Source: Bradyrhizobium sp. 132
GTDB taxonomy: Bacteria > Pseudomonadota > Alphaproteobacteria > Rhizobiales > Xanthobacteraceae
Direction of reading: 5' to 3'
NCBI RefSeq assembly: GCF_023074185.1
Contig: NZ_JADPKY010000042.1
Coordinates: 1 to 39,058 of the forward strand
DNA: 39,058 bases
Part shown: positions 1-8,596 of the stretch, in pieces
Layout: every line of letters starts with the position of its first letter
How positions within the stretch are numbered: position 1 is the stretch's first letter
Translations under genes and position numbers: made by a program
Notes under the pieces: generated by a model
Told to the model about the DNA's origin: nothing
Seen by the model: the letters and a program-made list of their open reading frames with translations, nothing else
Databases searched by the model: none

Positions 1-86
1 GTGTCGCAACTCGCTACGACAAACTTGCCAGAAACTTCTTGGCTGCCGTCCACCTCGCCGCCATCGTCGCCTATTGGATCAATTGA
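1..86 (+). pseudogene. IS5-family transposase, C-terminal end (runs in from the left)
   Basis: From base 3 the frame reads VATRYDKLARNFLAAVHL and ends YWIN-stop at 84-86. RYDK.ARNFLAA.HLA is the usual C-terminal signature of IS5-family transposases common in rhizobia. Only about 27 residues lie inside the window, so whether the element is intact cannot be judged. It marks the left border of the gene cluster as an IS junction. The IS end should lie just past the stop codon, but its inverted repeat cannot be paired because the other end is outside the window. Confidence 0.7.
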
Positions 87-402
87 GTCTGAACCCTAGA
101 TCAAGCTTAGACGAACGCTACAGCATGGCGTCCTTTTACTTGGACGCAAAGCGCACCTTCAATGTGGGCCACAGCGTGCATTGACATGAATTCGCGAAAA
201 CAACATAGGGTCATGCAGAGACCCTCGGCTAAACCCGATGGTGATTGCGTTAAGGCTGTTGAAAGCGACGGCGCCAATTGGCTCATTGGGGGGATTCGTT
301 TGAAAAACTGATTTCGTGCGTCCAGGCCAGTCGTACGCCGGCCAGGCCTCACATCTTGCCCTGGGTACGCAAGATCCTGCTGTGGCGCTCTTCAAACAAT
401 AA
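87..402. other. Gene-free stretch between IS5 end and dadA terminator
   Basis: Only short overlapping open frames in several directions, without ribosome binding sites or recognisable protein motifs. I see no RNA gene here. Confidence 0.5.
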
Positions 403-403
403 C

Positions 404-429
404 GCTCCCGGTGTTGATGTGCCGGGAGC
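404..429 (-). terminator. Likely intrinsic terminator of the dadA-like gene
   Basis: An 8-bp perfect inverted repeat (GCTCCCGG at 404-411 and CCGGGAGC at 422-429, 10-base loop). On the minus strand it is followed by a T-rich run, GTTATTGTTT. It lies about 30 bases past the dadA stop codon on that strand, the expected place for a rho-independent terminator. The T-run is interrupted, so efficiency is uncertain. Confidence 0.65.
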
Positions 430-460
430 AGGGTTTTGCAGAGCTGGAGAGCCCCGAGTA

Positions 461-1705
461 TCAGGCCACGGATCGGCTCAGCCGAGCTTTACTGTCGTCT
501 GTCGCAATGACGTCGGCAATCATCTCGGCCGTGATAGCGGATAATGTCCAGCCCAGATGACCATGCCCGGTGTTGTAGAAAATATTCGGCCGTTTGCCTC
601 GGCCGACCCTCGGCATCATGCTAGGTGTCATAGGACGCAGGCCCGCCCATGGCACCACTTGTGCGGTAGACACATCCGGGAACGCTCGCTCTACCCAGCG
701 TACCAGAGGCTTGATACGGTCCCAGCGGATGTCGCGGTTCTCGCCATTGAACTCGGCGGTCCCTGCGACGCGGAAGCGATCTTCTCCCAACCGGCTGGTC
801 ACGATCTTGGTGGCCTCGTCGAGCAGGCTGACACGGGGCGCAGCCTTTTGGCTCGTTTCGTCCCGCAGCTCTACCGTGATTGAGTACCCCTTGACGGGAT
901 AGATGTTTATCTTGTCCCCCAGCATTGAAGCAATGCGGCGGCTGCCGACCGCGCACACCACTGCCCTTTCAGCTTTAAGTTCCTGCCTCAGAGGACCTTG
1001 TTGCCAGCGTACGACCACGCCGTCTTGATCGGCTCGCATATCGCAGATCTCGGCACCAAAGACAAAGCGCACACCCTTTCGTTCACAAGCCGCAGCAAGA
1101 CCACGCGTGAACTTGTGAATGTCGCCGGTTGAATCCGAGGGGGTAAAGAAACCGCCGTAGTACTGGTCACTCAGCGCTGGCTCTATGGCGAGCATTTCGG
1201 AAGGCGTCACAGGGCGGCGATCCAATCCCCCCTGCAGCAGCAACTGATTCACCCGAGAAGCCGCATCGAAATCTGCCTTACTCGAATAAACGTGCAATAT
1301 TCCTCGTCGCTCCAAGTCGAAGGCGATACTCTCCCGGTCGGCAAGGTCAAACAGATGTTGCCGCGCGGCTATCGCTAGCTTCGTCGTCTCGATCGTATTG
1401 CGGCGGTAGTGACGGATCTGTCCTACGAACTCGGCGAGCCAAGAATATTTGTGAAAACTGGGGCTCGGGTTCAGCAGCAATGGTGCGTCGTTGCGCAGCA
1501 TCCATTTCACGCCTTTTACGATCGTTGCGAGACTATTCCAGACTTCTGCATTGCTTGCGGACAATTGGCCGCCATTGGCAAACGAAGTGTCCATCGCGGG
1601 ATAACGTTGGCGATCGAAAACCGTGACCGAATAGCCGCGGCAGGCCAAGGCATAGGCAGTTGTAACTCCGGTGACACCGGATCCGATAATGATGATCGTG
1701 CTCAT
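461..1705 (-). CDS. dadA: DadA-like FAD-dependent D-amino acid dehydrogenase
   Basis: Predicted 414-residue flavoprotein of the DAO/DadA family, which oxidises D-amino acids (or glycine-like substrates) to 2-oxo acids and passes electrons to the respiratory chain. The N-terminus carries the dinucleotide-binding GSGVTG motif (residues about 7-12) with an acidic residue at the end of beta-2. The DadA signatures TSFANGGQLS near residue 40, YPVKGYSITV near 275 and WAGLRPMTPSMMPRVG plus NTGHGHLGWT near the C-terminus are present, and length matches the family (about 415-435). Start chosen at 1705: GGAG lies 6 bases upstream, whereas the longer frame to 1768 begins inside the riboswitch leader. Transcribed alone, leftward, from a leader holding a tandem glycine riboswitch. 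The exact substrate cannot be read from sequence; glycine-responsive control argues for glycine or a glycine-yielding D-amino compound. Confidence 0.88.
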   Translation of the reverse strand: MSTIIIIGSGVTGVTTAYALACRGYSVTVFDRQRYPAMDTSFANGGQLSASNAEVWNSLATIVKGVKWMLRNDAPLLLNPSPSFHKYSWLAEFVGQIRHYRRNTIETTKLAIAARQHLFDLADRESIAFDLERRGILHVYSSKADFDAASRVNQLLLQGGLDRRPVTPSEMLAIEPALSDQYYGGFFTPSDSTGDIHKFTRGLAAACERKGVRFVFGAEICDMRADQDGVVVRWQQGPLRQELKAERAVVCAVGSRRIASMLGDKINIYPVKGYSITVELRDETSQKAAPRVSLLDEATKIVTSRLGEDRFRVAGTAEFNGENRDIRWDRIKPLVRWVERAFPDVSTAQVVPWAGLRPMTPSMMPRVGRGKRPNIFYNTGHGHLGWTLSAITAEMIADVIATDDSKARLSRSVA

Positions 1706-1762
1706 CGTATGCTCCAAGACAGGGATGAATGAACGGTGCAATGGCTTCCGCCACAACTCCGT

Positions 1763-1950
1763 CCCCAAATCTGTCCGTGCACCTGAGAGCTTTCTCCGCT
1801 ATCCTGATAGATAACGGTCCCCTTCGGTGGGTACCAACCGGCACCTCTCTCCAGATCGTCCTCGGTGTGCAGTCCTGGGCCTGAGAGTTTCCTTGGGGGG
1901 TTGCTCCGTCGGCGGCGATGGGCCTGTCGGCCCACCGCACTCTCCCGCAC
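1763..1950 (-). promoter_or_regulatory. Tandem glycine riboswitch upstream of dadA-like gene
   Basis: Read on the minus strand, two consecutive aptamer-like domains appear. The first runs from GGGAGAG (about 1946-1940) through a CCGACGGAGCAA-type segment to AAACTCTCAGGC (about 1891-1880). The second runs from CTGGAGAG (about 1854-1847) through CACCGAAGGGG to AAAGCTCTCAGGT (about 1792-1781). GGAGAG, CCGA.GG(A/G)G and CTCTCAGG are the hallmark conserved blocks of the gcvT/glycine aptamer, and the short linker between copies is the cooperative tandem arrangement. About 60 bases separate the second aptamer from the dadA start. I see no clear terminator there, so control may be at translation initiation. 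Glycine riboswitches usually switch genes on when glycine is abundant. Confidence 0.88.
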
Positions 1951-2990
1951 ACCATCGTCAGACGTCACCACACTTTCAGACGTGCGGCCTGCATGTCAAG
2001 AGAGCTCACGAACCACGCGACAATCACACCGCATCGGAGTCGCTGGGTGAACGCTCTTTCGCCACTCAGCTCAGCCGGATGAAGCCGCTGATGCCGATTG
2101 TAGCGGAGCGGGATGTCGCCGCTTTTCAGCGCAATAGCCCGCTGGTCGCAGCAATGCTGCAAGCTCATCCAAAAAAACGCACGACGAGAGCACAAAAGCC
2201 GGTCTAATGTCCGGGCACCGACGATGACGTACCGCCTCTCAAAGCCGCGCGTCTCATGCAATTTGGTGTCAAGAATTCGCTGTATCCGGGCTTACGATTA
2301 TCCCGCCGGTCTCACGCGGCGTTGATGGTCCCAACCAGAACGCCAGCGTTCAGGTAAAGCAGCAGTGAAGTGCCGCCGGGCCCGTCCGCAATTTGAGGAC
2401 TCTCAGTCTTGCGATTCGAAATGACCTTGAACGCCGAGTTTGCGCTGCTCATCGCATCTGAATGCGTGAACACCGCTATCGAGTGCTCCTCCAAATGTGT
2501 CTGGATGATTCCCGGCACGCACCCTGATGATCCGTCCCCGGCCAAATGTTCAGAACTCTCGTCGAGCTTGATCCCGAACTCGTCGTCCTGGCTGCGAGAT
2601 CTGCAAACGTGATCCGGTCACTCCGTCCGACGGGTGGTTCTTAGGCCCTATGGAGACGACGATGCTGCTTCCGGTCAGTGGTGCATTTAATTTGCGATCA
2701 ACGCACTATGAATTCGACCGCGTTATCAATTCGGCAGATAAGTGCAGTCCTTCCCGACTGACGCGGGTTCCGACCGCAGCCCGTCGAAGGCTTCGGCCGA
2801 CCACGAACGTCACCTTGTGCCCGGCGCCGGTGTTGAAGCGCACTCAGGCATGTCTTGGTGAGTCTCTTGAGGCCGCGGCTTTATTACATACGCCCGACTT
2901 TCATGAGTGCGCTGCTCTTGGAAGTCGGGAGCCGCGCTCGGGGGCGACTCGTGCGCTCTCAATCCCGAGTGAAATTCAAGGAGGGAGGCA
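1951..2990. other. Long intergenic region between divergent dadA and deacylase genes
   Basis: About 1 kb without a recognisable gene. It must hold the promoter of the riboswitch leader (a TTGACA-like hexamer lies on the minus strand at 1999-1994, but no good -10 box follows) and the promoter of the deacylase row. A minus-strand open frame around 2312-2600 has amino-acid usage that looks protein-like, but I recognise no family and it has no clear start; it may be a gene relic. Confidence 0.4.
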
Positions 2991-3986
2991 GTGAGACGTG
3001 CCGTCTTCATCTTTTGCGTTGACCGCGAAACAGATCCGGTGGCGGGTCACGTTCTGAACGCCATCATGACCGGATGCACCCTTGTTTCGACGGGGCTCGA
3101 GATTGATGGACATCCGGTGCTCGAGGTCCCGGGCCTGCGCGACACTATCGTTTCGATCGTACGCACTAACGAGGTCGTAAGTAACGACTACGCGCGCTAC
3201 GCACCACTCTTCAATGAGCGGTTCGGTGACGCCGATGTCATCGGCATAGTGAATTGGCACGAGGGTGCCAATGCGCCAAACGCAATTTTCTCGGTTCAAA
3301 CGACTGGCGACCTGGCTACGGGGACTTTCAGCAAAGTTGACCCACGAATTACTCGGGGGCTTCTTCTTGCCATTGAGGCCGAGCGCATAACCTCTGATCT
3401 TCATAACTTTCGCACTTACTTAGAGGCGACCCACTGGTCAGGCGTCAAAGCCGGTGATGCTGGGACCTGTCTCGCGGACTTGAGGCCTTCTGCAATCGAC
3501 ATCGAGATCGGAAGCTCGCCAGGCGATTGGGCAAATCCCCATGCCGCCCGAGTGCTGGCGAGAGCTCTTCTGCATACGTTCGATCATATGGATGAACCTG
3601 TGCGTTCCGTCCTCTGTGTCGGCGGCGTCCACTTTGAACCAAGCTTCACAACCGCGGTGTTGCAGTCATTCGACAACCTCCCGATAGCAGCTAGTCACGT
3701 CCTACCCAATCATTGGCTGGTGTCTGGCGGCTATGATCACGAAAGTCGATTGATCAATCTAAGAGCGTGCGTGGATTCAATCGTGGGCGGAATTCAAGCC
3801 ATCGTGTACCACGATAAGCTCAAAGCGCCCTACAAGGCCGTTGCGCGCTTGCTTGCCGAGGAACTTGGCGTCCCAATGCTTTCGCATAAACAGCTACGCA
3901 CGGCTTTGAAGGCCAAGGATGTTGCCGAATGGTCACGCCGGGGCGCGAGTCGTCGGAGTCGGCGTGCTGCACAGCGAGATTGTTGA
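2991..3986 (+). CDS. DTD2/GEK1-like D-aminoacyl-tRNA deacylase homologue
   Basis: 331-residue protein resembling the DTD2 (GEK1, tRNA_deacylase) family, metal-dependent enzymes that remove D-amino acids, or N-alkylated adducts, from tRNA in archaea and plants. Shared blocks in the family order: YLEATHWSG (about 142-150, family THHGP), DIEIGSSPGDW (about 170-180, family FIEIGS...W), CVGGVHFEPSFT (about 210-221, family GGGHYAP..T) and ASHVLPNHW (about 234-242, family GHILPK). The two catalytic loops are altered (HHGP to HWSG, GGGHYAP to GGVHFEP), so substrate may differ. GTG start at 2991 has an excellent AAGGAGGGAGG site two bases upstream. The last 20 residues are Arg-rich and unlike the family. 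First gene of a row with the M24 and M20 hydrolases, 45 bases upstream of the next start. Neighbouring D-amino acid enzymes fit a D-aminoacyl role, but this is inference. Confidence 0.75.
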   Translation: MRRAVFIFCVDRETDPVAGHVLNAIMTGCTLVSTGLEIDGHPVLEVPGLRDTIVSIVRTNEVVSNDYARYAPLFNERFGDADVIGIVNWHEGANAPNAIFSVQTTGDLATGTFSKVDPRITRGLLLAIEAERITSDLHNFRTYLEATHWSGVKAGDAGTCLADLRPSAIDIEIGSSPGDWANPHAARVLARALLHTFDHMDEPVRSVLCVGGVHFEPSFTTAVLQSFDNLPIAASHVLPNHWLVSGGYDHESRLINLRACVDSIVGGIQAIVYHDKLKAPYKAVARLLAEELGVPMLSHKQLRTALKAKDVAEWSRRGASRRSRRAAQRDC

Positions 3987-4031
3987 ACTTGCCCGTTGGC
4001 GCCCGCGCGGTGCATTTTTAGGAGAAACGCT

Positions 4032-5252
4032 ATGAATGCTCTAGATTCTGGTTCTATCAGAACGATTCCTTACGCTCCCTTCCCGCGGGCCGAATACGAA
4101 GATCGGGTCGAACAAGCCCGGCGTTCGATGAGAGAACATGCCATTGACGCGCTTCTGGTAACCTCCGAACACAATTTACGATATTTTGTCGGCGAGCCTA
4201 GCACGACGCCGCAGCAGACAACTCGGCCCCGCTTTCTTATTCTTTCGTCCGGTGAGGCTGTTGCAGTCGTTCCAGAGGGAATCGATCAGTTTTATAAGGA
4301 GACGACCTGGGTCAAACGCTGCCGGAGCTGGCCCAGTCCGAATCCAAGGGATGAGGGGGTGTCGACCCTCGCCGGAGCATTGCGCGAACTATTGCCCGAG
4401 AATGCGAAAATCGGCACAGAGCTTGGCGCCGAAAGCAGACTTGGCTTCCCTACGGGAGATTTCTTACGTGTTGCGGATGCGATCAAACCTCGGATGTTTG
4501 TAGATGCATCGGATCCGATTTTCACTCCGTTGCGGATGATCAAATCTCCATTAGAGGTCGACCGAATTCGAACTGTATGTAAGCTTGTCTCGGAAGCATT
4601 TGACAACCTGGCGCCAAAGCTGCGTTTGGGTATGACGGAACGGGAGGCGTGTCGGCTCTTCGAGCTCGAATGCTTCAGTCGCGGTGTCGAAAAGACGGCT
4701 AAGATAGTGGGTGTTTCTGGCCGCGGGGGTTATACACGCCCCTACGGTGTTCCGAGCGACAAAGTTCTCTCGGATGGTGATCTGCTGTTTATTGATGCCG
4801 GCTGCCTATTTGACTTTTATTGGAGCGACTTCGATCGACATTTTGCCTTCGGCGCGCCTGATCGGCACACTCAAGATGCCTATCAAATCGTTTGGGATGC
4901 CACCGAAGCGGGAATCGCCGCGGTTAAACCAGGTACTCCGATCTGCAATATCTGGGGCGCAATGTCAGATGTACTAAATGGCTCAAACAATCGCGGTAAG
5001 GCCACGAACATCGGGCGAATGGGACATTCGATGGGTTTATGGATGCCAGAGTTGCCCTCGGTGCAACCTGACGACAAGACGATCCTAAGACCAGGCATGA
5101 TCATCAACATTGAACCAAGCACCTCATACCCGTCATATTTTGACGGATCGCCGAAGTTGATGCTGCACGAAGAGGTCGTCGTCGTGACCGAATCTGGGGC
5201 GCAACTGCTCACTTCTCGGGCTTCTCGAACAATAGCGGTTGTCGCGAACTAA
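4032..5252 (+). CDS. M24-family metallopeptidase (Xaa-Pro aminopeptidase/creatinase-like)
   Basis: 406-residue protein with an N-terminal creatinase-type domain (about residues 20-160) and a C-terminal pita-bread M24 domain. All five metal ligands can be placed: Asp255 (FIDAG), Asp266 (WSDFDRHF), His332 (MGHSMGL), Glu361 (INIEPS) and Glu380 or Glu381 (LHEEVVVV). So it is a plausible dinuclear metal hydrolase rather than a metal-free creatinase. Family members cleave X-Pro peptides, creatine or, in DddP, dimethylsulfoniopropionate; the substrate here cannot be assigned. Start at 4032 is set by TTAGGAG 7 bases upstream; the frame extends to 3996 without a ribosome site. It follows the deacylase-like gene closely and likely shares its transcript. 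Confidence 0.85.
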   Translation: MNALDSGSIRTIPYAPFPRAEYEDRVEQARRSMREHAIDALLVTSEHNLRYFVGEPSTTPQQTTRPRFLILSSGEAVAVVPEGIDQFYKETTWVKRCRSWPSPNPRDEGVSTLAGALRELLPENAKIGTELGAESRLGFPTGDFLRVADAIKPRMFVDASDPIFTPLRMIKSPLEVDRIRTVCKLVSEAFDNLAPKLRLGMTEREACRLFELECFSRGVEKTAKIVGVSGRGGYTRPYGVPSDKVLSDGDLLFIDAGCLFDFYWSDFDRHFAFGAPDRHTQDAYQIVWDATEAGIAAVKPGTPICNIWGAMSDVLNGSNNRGKATNIGRMGHSMGLWMPELPSVQPDDKTILRPGMIINIEPSTSYPSYFDGSPKLMLHEEVVVVTESGAQLLTSRASRTIAVVAN

Positions 5253-5529
5253 GAGAACGCTAGCACCCTAAATGCCCTGGATCGGGCGAAGAGCACGCTG
5301 GGTTTTCGCCTAACCTTGAGAAGTGTTCCACAATTTTCGATGGATAGAGGCTGCCTCGCCGTGTCTCGTTCACGTGTTCGGGCGAGACCTCAATGTCCAA
5401 TCAGACCCAAAGCTGGGAGGGCATGTGGCTGACAGCAACAGAAGGTGCTCGAAGAGGCTCGAAAGCATGGCGCATCCGCCGGGCTTCTACAGTGCCGTAT
5501 CATATTGAACTCACAAATTGAGGTCTGAC

Positions 5530-6699
5530 ATGCACGGCGTGGAAACTTTCCGAGATCTGCAACGAGAGGCAACCGAGTGGCGTCGCTACCTTCATGAAAA
5601 TCCTGAGCTAGATTATCGGCTGCACAACACGGCTAGGTTCGTGACCGAGAAGCTGGCTTCCTTCGGTATCAATCACATTGAGACGGAGATCGCTGAAACC
5701 GGTATCGTTGCATTGATCCAGGGAACTGGCGGAGACGGGCCCACGATCGCGCTAAGGGCGGACATGGACGCCTTGCCGATCCTCGAGGCCTCAAACAAGC
5801 CGTGGTCGTCGAAAGCACCCGGTAAAATGCACGCGTGCGGCCACGATGGTCATACGGCCATGTTGTTGGGTGCTGCGAAATACCTTGCCGGCACGCGCAA
5901 CTTTAAGGGCTGCGTTGCTTTGATCTTTCAGCCGGCGGAAGAAGTCGAACTTCCGTCTGGCGGCCTAAGAATGGTCCAGGAAGGAATCATGGACCGTTTC
6001 AACATCTCCAAAGTTTTTGGGATGCACAACGCGCCGGGCACCGAGGTCGGCAAATTCAGCATTTGCAGTGGGCCTATCATGGCGTCGCAGGACGATTTCG
6101 ACATTATCGTAAAGGGCCGGGGCGGCCATGCGGCTAAGCCGCATGAGACCATCGATCCAGTCGTGATTGCCGCACAGATCATCCTCGGCATACAGACTCT
6201 AGTTTCACGCAAAATCAATCCAATCGATTCGCTCGTGATCTCCGTGACGAAGTTGAATGCTGCCAATGCTTACAACATCATCGCTGATCAGGTCGAAATG
6301 GCTGGCACGGTCAGAACCCACGTCCCTGACCTGAGAGACTTCGCCGAACGCCAGATCATGGCAGCCGCCCAGGGCATCGCGAGCGCATTTGGCGCAGATA
6401 TCGAGTTCAAGTACCGTCGGTCGGTCCCGGTGACCTTCAACCACATCCAGGAGACTAATTTGGCGATCAGGGCGGCACGCAGTCTCGTCGAGTCCGGTTC
6501 CGTTGACGAGAGCATTAAACCCCGCATGGGGGCGGAGGATTTCGCTTACATGCTTGAGGCGCGGCCAGGCGCTCTGATTTTCATTGGAAACGGACCGACC
6601 GCTGTTGTGCACAACCCGGCATATGATTTTAACGACGAAGCTTTGCCGTATGGCATCGGCTATTGGGTGAACTTGGTTGAGGCATTGTTAGGCGTCTGA
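5530..6699 (+). CDS. M20 amidohydrolase (hippurate/N-acyl-amino acid hydrolase type)
   Basis: 389-residue M20D-type metal-dependent amidohydrolase, the family that removes acyl groups from N-acyl amino acids, hippurate or IAA conjugates. Visible motifs: LHENPELDY near residue 25, ALRADMDALPI near 75-85 (metal Asp), HACGHDGHTAMLLG near 101-114 with metal ligands Cys103 and His105, FQPAEE near 134-139 with the general-base Glu pair, the dimerisation-domain GRGGHAAKPHETIDP, and GAEDFAYML near the C-terminus with the last metal-ligand Glu. All expected residues are present. ATG at 5530 is preceded by GAGG; an in-frame TTG lies 12 bases upstream. It is 277 bases past the M24 gene, so it may have its own promoter. 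With the neighbouring DadA-like dehydrogenase and aminotransferase it could free D- or unusual amino acids from conjugates. Confidence 0.88.
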   Translation: MHGVETFRDLQREATEWRRYLHENPELDYRLHNTARFVTEKLASFGINHIETEIAETGIVALIQGTGGDGPTIALRADMDALPILEASNKPWSSKAPGKMHACGHDGHTAMLLGAAKYLAGTRNFKGCVALIFQPAEEVELPSGGLRMVQEGIMDRFNISKVFGMHNAPGTEVGKFSICSGPIMASQDDFDIIVKGRGGHAAKPHETIDPVVIAAQIILGIQTLVSRKINPIDSLVISVTKLNAANAYNIIADQVEMAGTVRTHVPDLRDFAERQIMAAAQGIASAFGADIEFKYRRSVPVTFNHIQETNLAIRAARSLVESGSVDESIKPRMGAEDFAYMLEARPGALIFIGNGPTAVVHNPAYDFNDEALPYGIGYWVNLVEALLGV

Positions 6700-7392
6700 A
6701 GCGTCGGCGGGAGGAGCAATGTTCACTCGCTGCACGGCCCAGCCGCTAAGCCGCTCGCGCTGACTTGCGATGGTCGTCGGCATTGCCGCAGGCAATGGGC
6801 AAACCGCGGGAGATTGCCAGAAGACCTGTCGCTTCCGCCCCACGAGCTGTCCGATGAGGTGATATGCGCCTGCTGGATCGCGAATCCCTATCAATGACCA
6901 TGCGGTCCGAGAAGCGCTCCGGCCGCTGCCCGGTTTAGCTCAGCAGGTACGCAGGCAGGATCAGCATCCGCGTGCTCTAAAGTCTTTGCAGAAGATGCCG
7001 CAGAGGCCGATGTTTCGAAGGAGTAGACCTCGCGCACCGTTACGACTTGGACTGCAAGGTCAGATCGCCATGCCCGTGGTGTCTCGACACGCGGATGATT
7101 CGTGCTCTGTCAGGCCTTACATAGTGAGCCCCTTCCACAGCGCACACTCGGATCAGTGATCACTGACGTAGAGACGCTCGCCGCCGCGGATGCCCGTCAC
7201 ATCACGTCGCGAAGGGGATCGGGCCACAACTATCCGCATCGACTCTGTAGGGAATCACGACTCGATCGAGCGCAAACCTCAGAAGCGCGAAACTAGGCCA
7301 TCACCTTGCGTTTCTGCAAACACTTCTTCACGGCAAGCCATCTCGATCGAAGACTGATGATGCTGGATCTCCCCCGCAAGAACTATAAGACC
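6700..7392. other. Gene-free stretch between convergent M20 and kbl genes
   Basis: About 690 bases between two converging genes. No open frame here has both a ribosome site and a recognisable motif. A string at about 6930 resembles a tRNA D-arm, but no T-arm or acceptor stem follows. No obvious terminator hairpin was found. Confidence 0.4.
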
Positions 7393-8583
7393 CTAAACGC
7401 CAAGGTCCGTCTTTGCTGTTCGGAATGCAGCGATCACTCTCTCTATGTCGTCTGTACGATGCGCGGCACTTACCTGCATGCGAATCCGCGCAGCACCATC
7501 CGGCACGACAGGATATGAGAAGGGAACGACGAGAATGTCGCGCGCACGCAAATACTCAGCAATCTGAACCGCGACTGCGGCATCGCCCGTCATGACGGGC
7601 ACAATCGGGTGATCGCTGCCCAATACGTGAAACCCCACACAGGTCATTCCTTGACGCAGCTGGCCAGTGCGAGCAGACAGATTCCGCCTAAGATCGTCTG
7701 CCTTCTCCGCCAGATCGATTGCAGCCAATGACGCTTCACAGATCGCCGGCATTAAGGCGTTTGAAAATAGGTATGGGCGCGCACGCTGTCGCAACCAAGA
7801 AACGATCTCGCCACGGCCCGAGACGTATCCGCCAGAGGCGCCGCCGAGTGCTTTGCCGAGCGTGCCGGTAAGAATATCAATCCGGTCTTCCAACCCATAC
7901 CGCGCGGGCGTTCCACGCCCTTCTGGTCCGACAAACCCGACCGCATGAGAGTCATCGACCATGACCAAGGCCCCATGACGCTTCGCTAGGTCACAGATCC
8001 CGGGCAGATTCGCCGCAGCACCATCCATGGAAAACACGCCATCGGTCACGACGAGCACTGTTCGACAGTCGCTTGCCTCTCGTAGAGCCTGCTCTAACTG
8101 CCTCATATCATTATTGGCGTAGCGAAAGCGCTTCGCTTTGCAAAGCCGAATCCCATCTATGATGCTCGCATGGTTCAAGCTGTCGCTGATTACCGCATCG
8201 TCAGCGTCGAGCAGGGCCTCGAACAATCCCGCGTTCGCATCGAAGCACGAACCGAATAGGATCGTGTCCTCCGTGCGAAGGTAGCTGGAAAGCCTGCTTT
8301 CAAGCGCGCGATGAACTGAGTGCGTCCCGCAAATAAACCGCACGGACGACATTCCAAAACCATGCCGCTCGAGACCTGCATGCGCGGCTTGTACCAGGGC
8401 AGGGTGATTGGACAGACCGAGATAGTTATTGGCGCACATGTTCAGGAGATCGCGCTCGCCAAGGGCGCGCAGATAAATATGCGTGGACTGGGGCGAAACG
8501 ATCTCTTGTTCGACTTTTAGGAGATTACGCGATGATAGCTCATCGAGGTTGCCACGAAGTCGCTGACCAATTTGCGAGGGCAT
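7393..8583 (-). CDS. kbl: 2-amino-3-ketobutyrate CoA ligase (glycine C-acetyltransferase)
   Basis: 396-residue PLP enzyme of the alpha-oxoamine synthase family that interconverts 2-amino-3-oxobutyrate + CoA with glycine + acetyl-CoA. Kbl-specific strings are clear: MCANNYLGLSNHP, FICGTHSVHRALE, SCFDANAGLFEALL, SDSLNHASIIDGIRLCKAKR, TDGVFSMDG, VDDSHAVGF, and the PLP-lysine motif TLGKALGGASGG (near residue 240). These match Kbl better than BioF or HemA. Start at 8583: GGAAAC lies 8 bases upstream; the frame runs back to 8709 only because it overlaps the upstream gene. It starts 13 bases after the aminotransferase stop, so the two form an operon. There is no threonine dehydrogenase (tdh) beside it, the usual partner, so the oxobutyrate source or glycine sink must lie elsewhere. 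Confidence 0.92.
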   Translation of the reverse strand: MPSQIGQRLRGNLDELSSRNLLKVEQEIVSPQSTHIYLRALGERDLLNMCANNYLGLSNHPALVQAAHAGLERHGFGMSSVRFICGTHSVHRALESRLSSYLRTEDTILFGSCFDANAGLFEALLDADDAVISDSLNHASIIDGIRLCKAKRFRYANNDMRQLEQALREASDCRTVLVVTDGVFSMDGAAANLPGICDLAKRHGALVMVDDSHAVGFVGPEGRGTPARYGLEDRIDILTGTLGKALGGASGGYVSGRGEIVSWLRQRARPYLFSNALMPAICEASLAAIDLAEKADDLRRNLSARTGQLRQGMTCVGFHVLGSDHPIVPVMTGDAAVAVQIAEYLRARDILVVPFSYPVVPDGAARIRMQVSAAHRTDDIERVIAAFRTAKTDLGV

Positions 8584-8596
8584 AGTTCGTTTCCGA

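Noticed and set aside
6925..7000. tRNA-like string (TTTAGCTCAGCAGGTA) suggesting a tRNA or attachment site
   Set aside because: Only a D-arm-like piece is present; no anticodon arm, no GTTC-type T-arm and no acceptor pairing follow.
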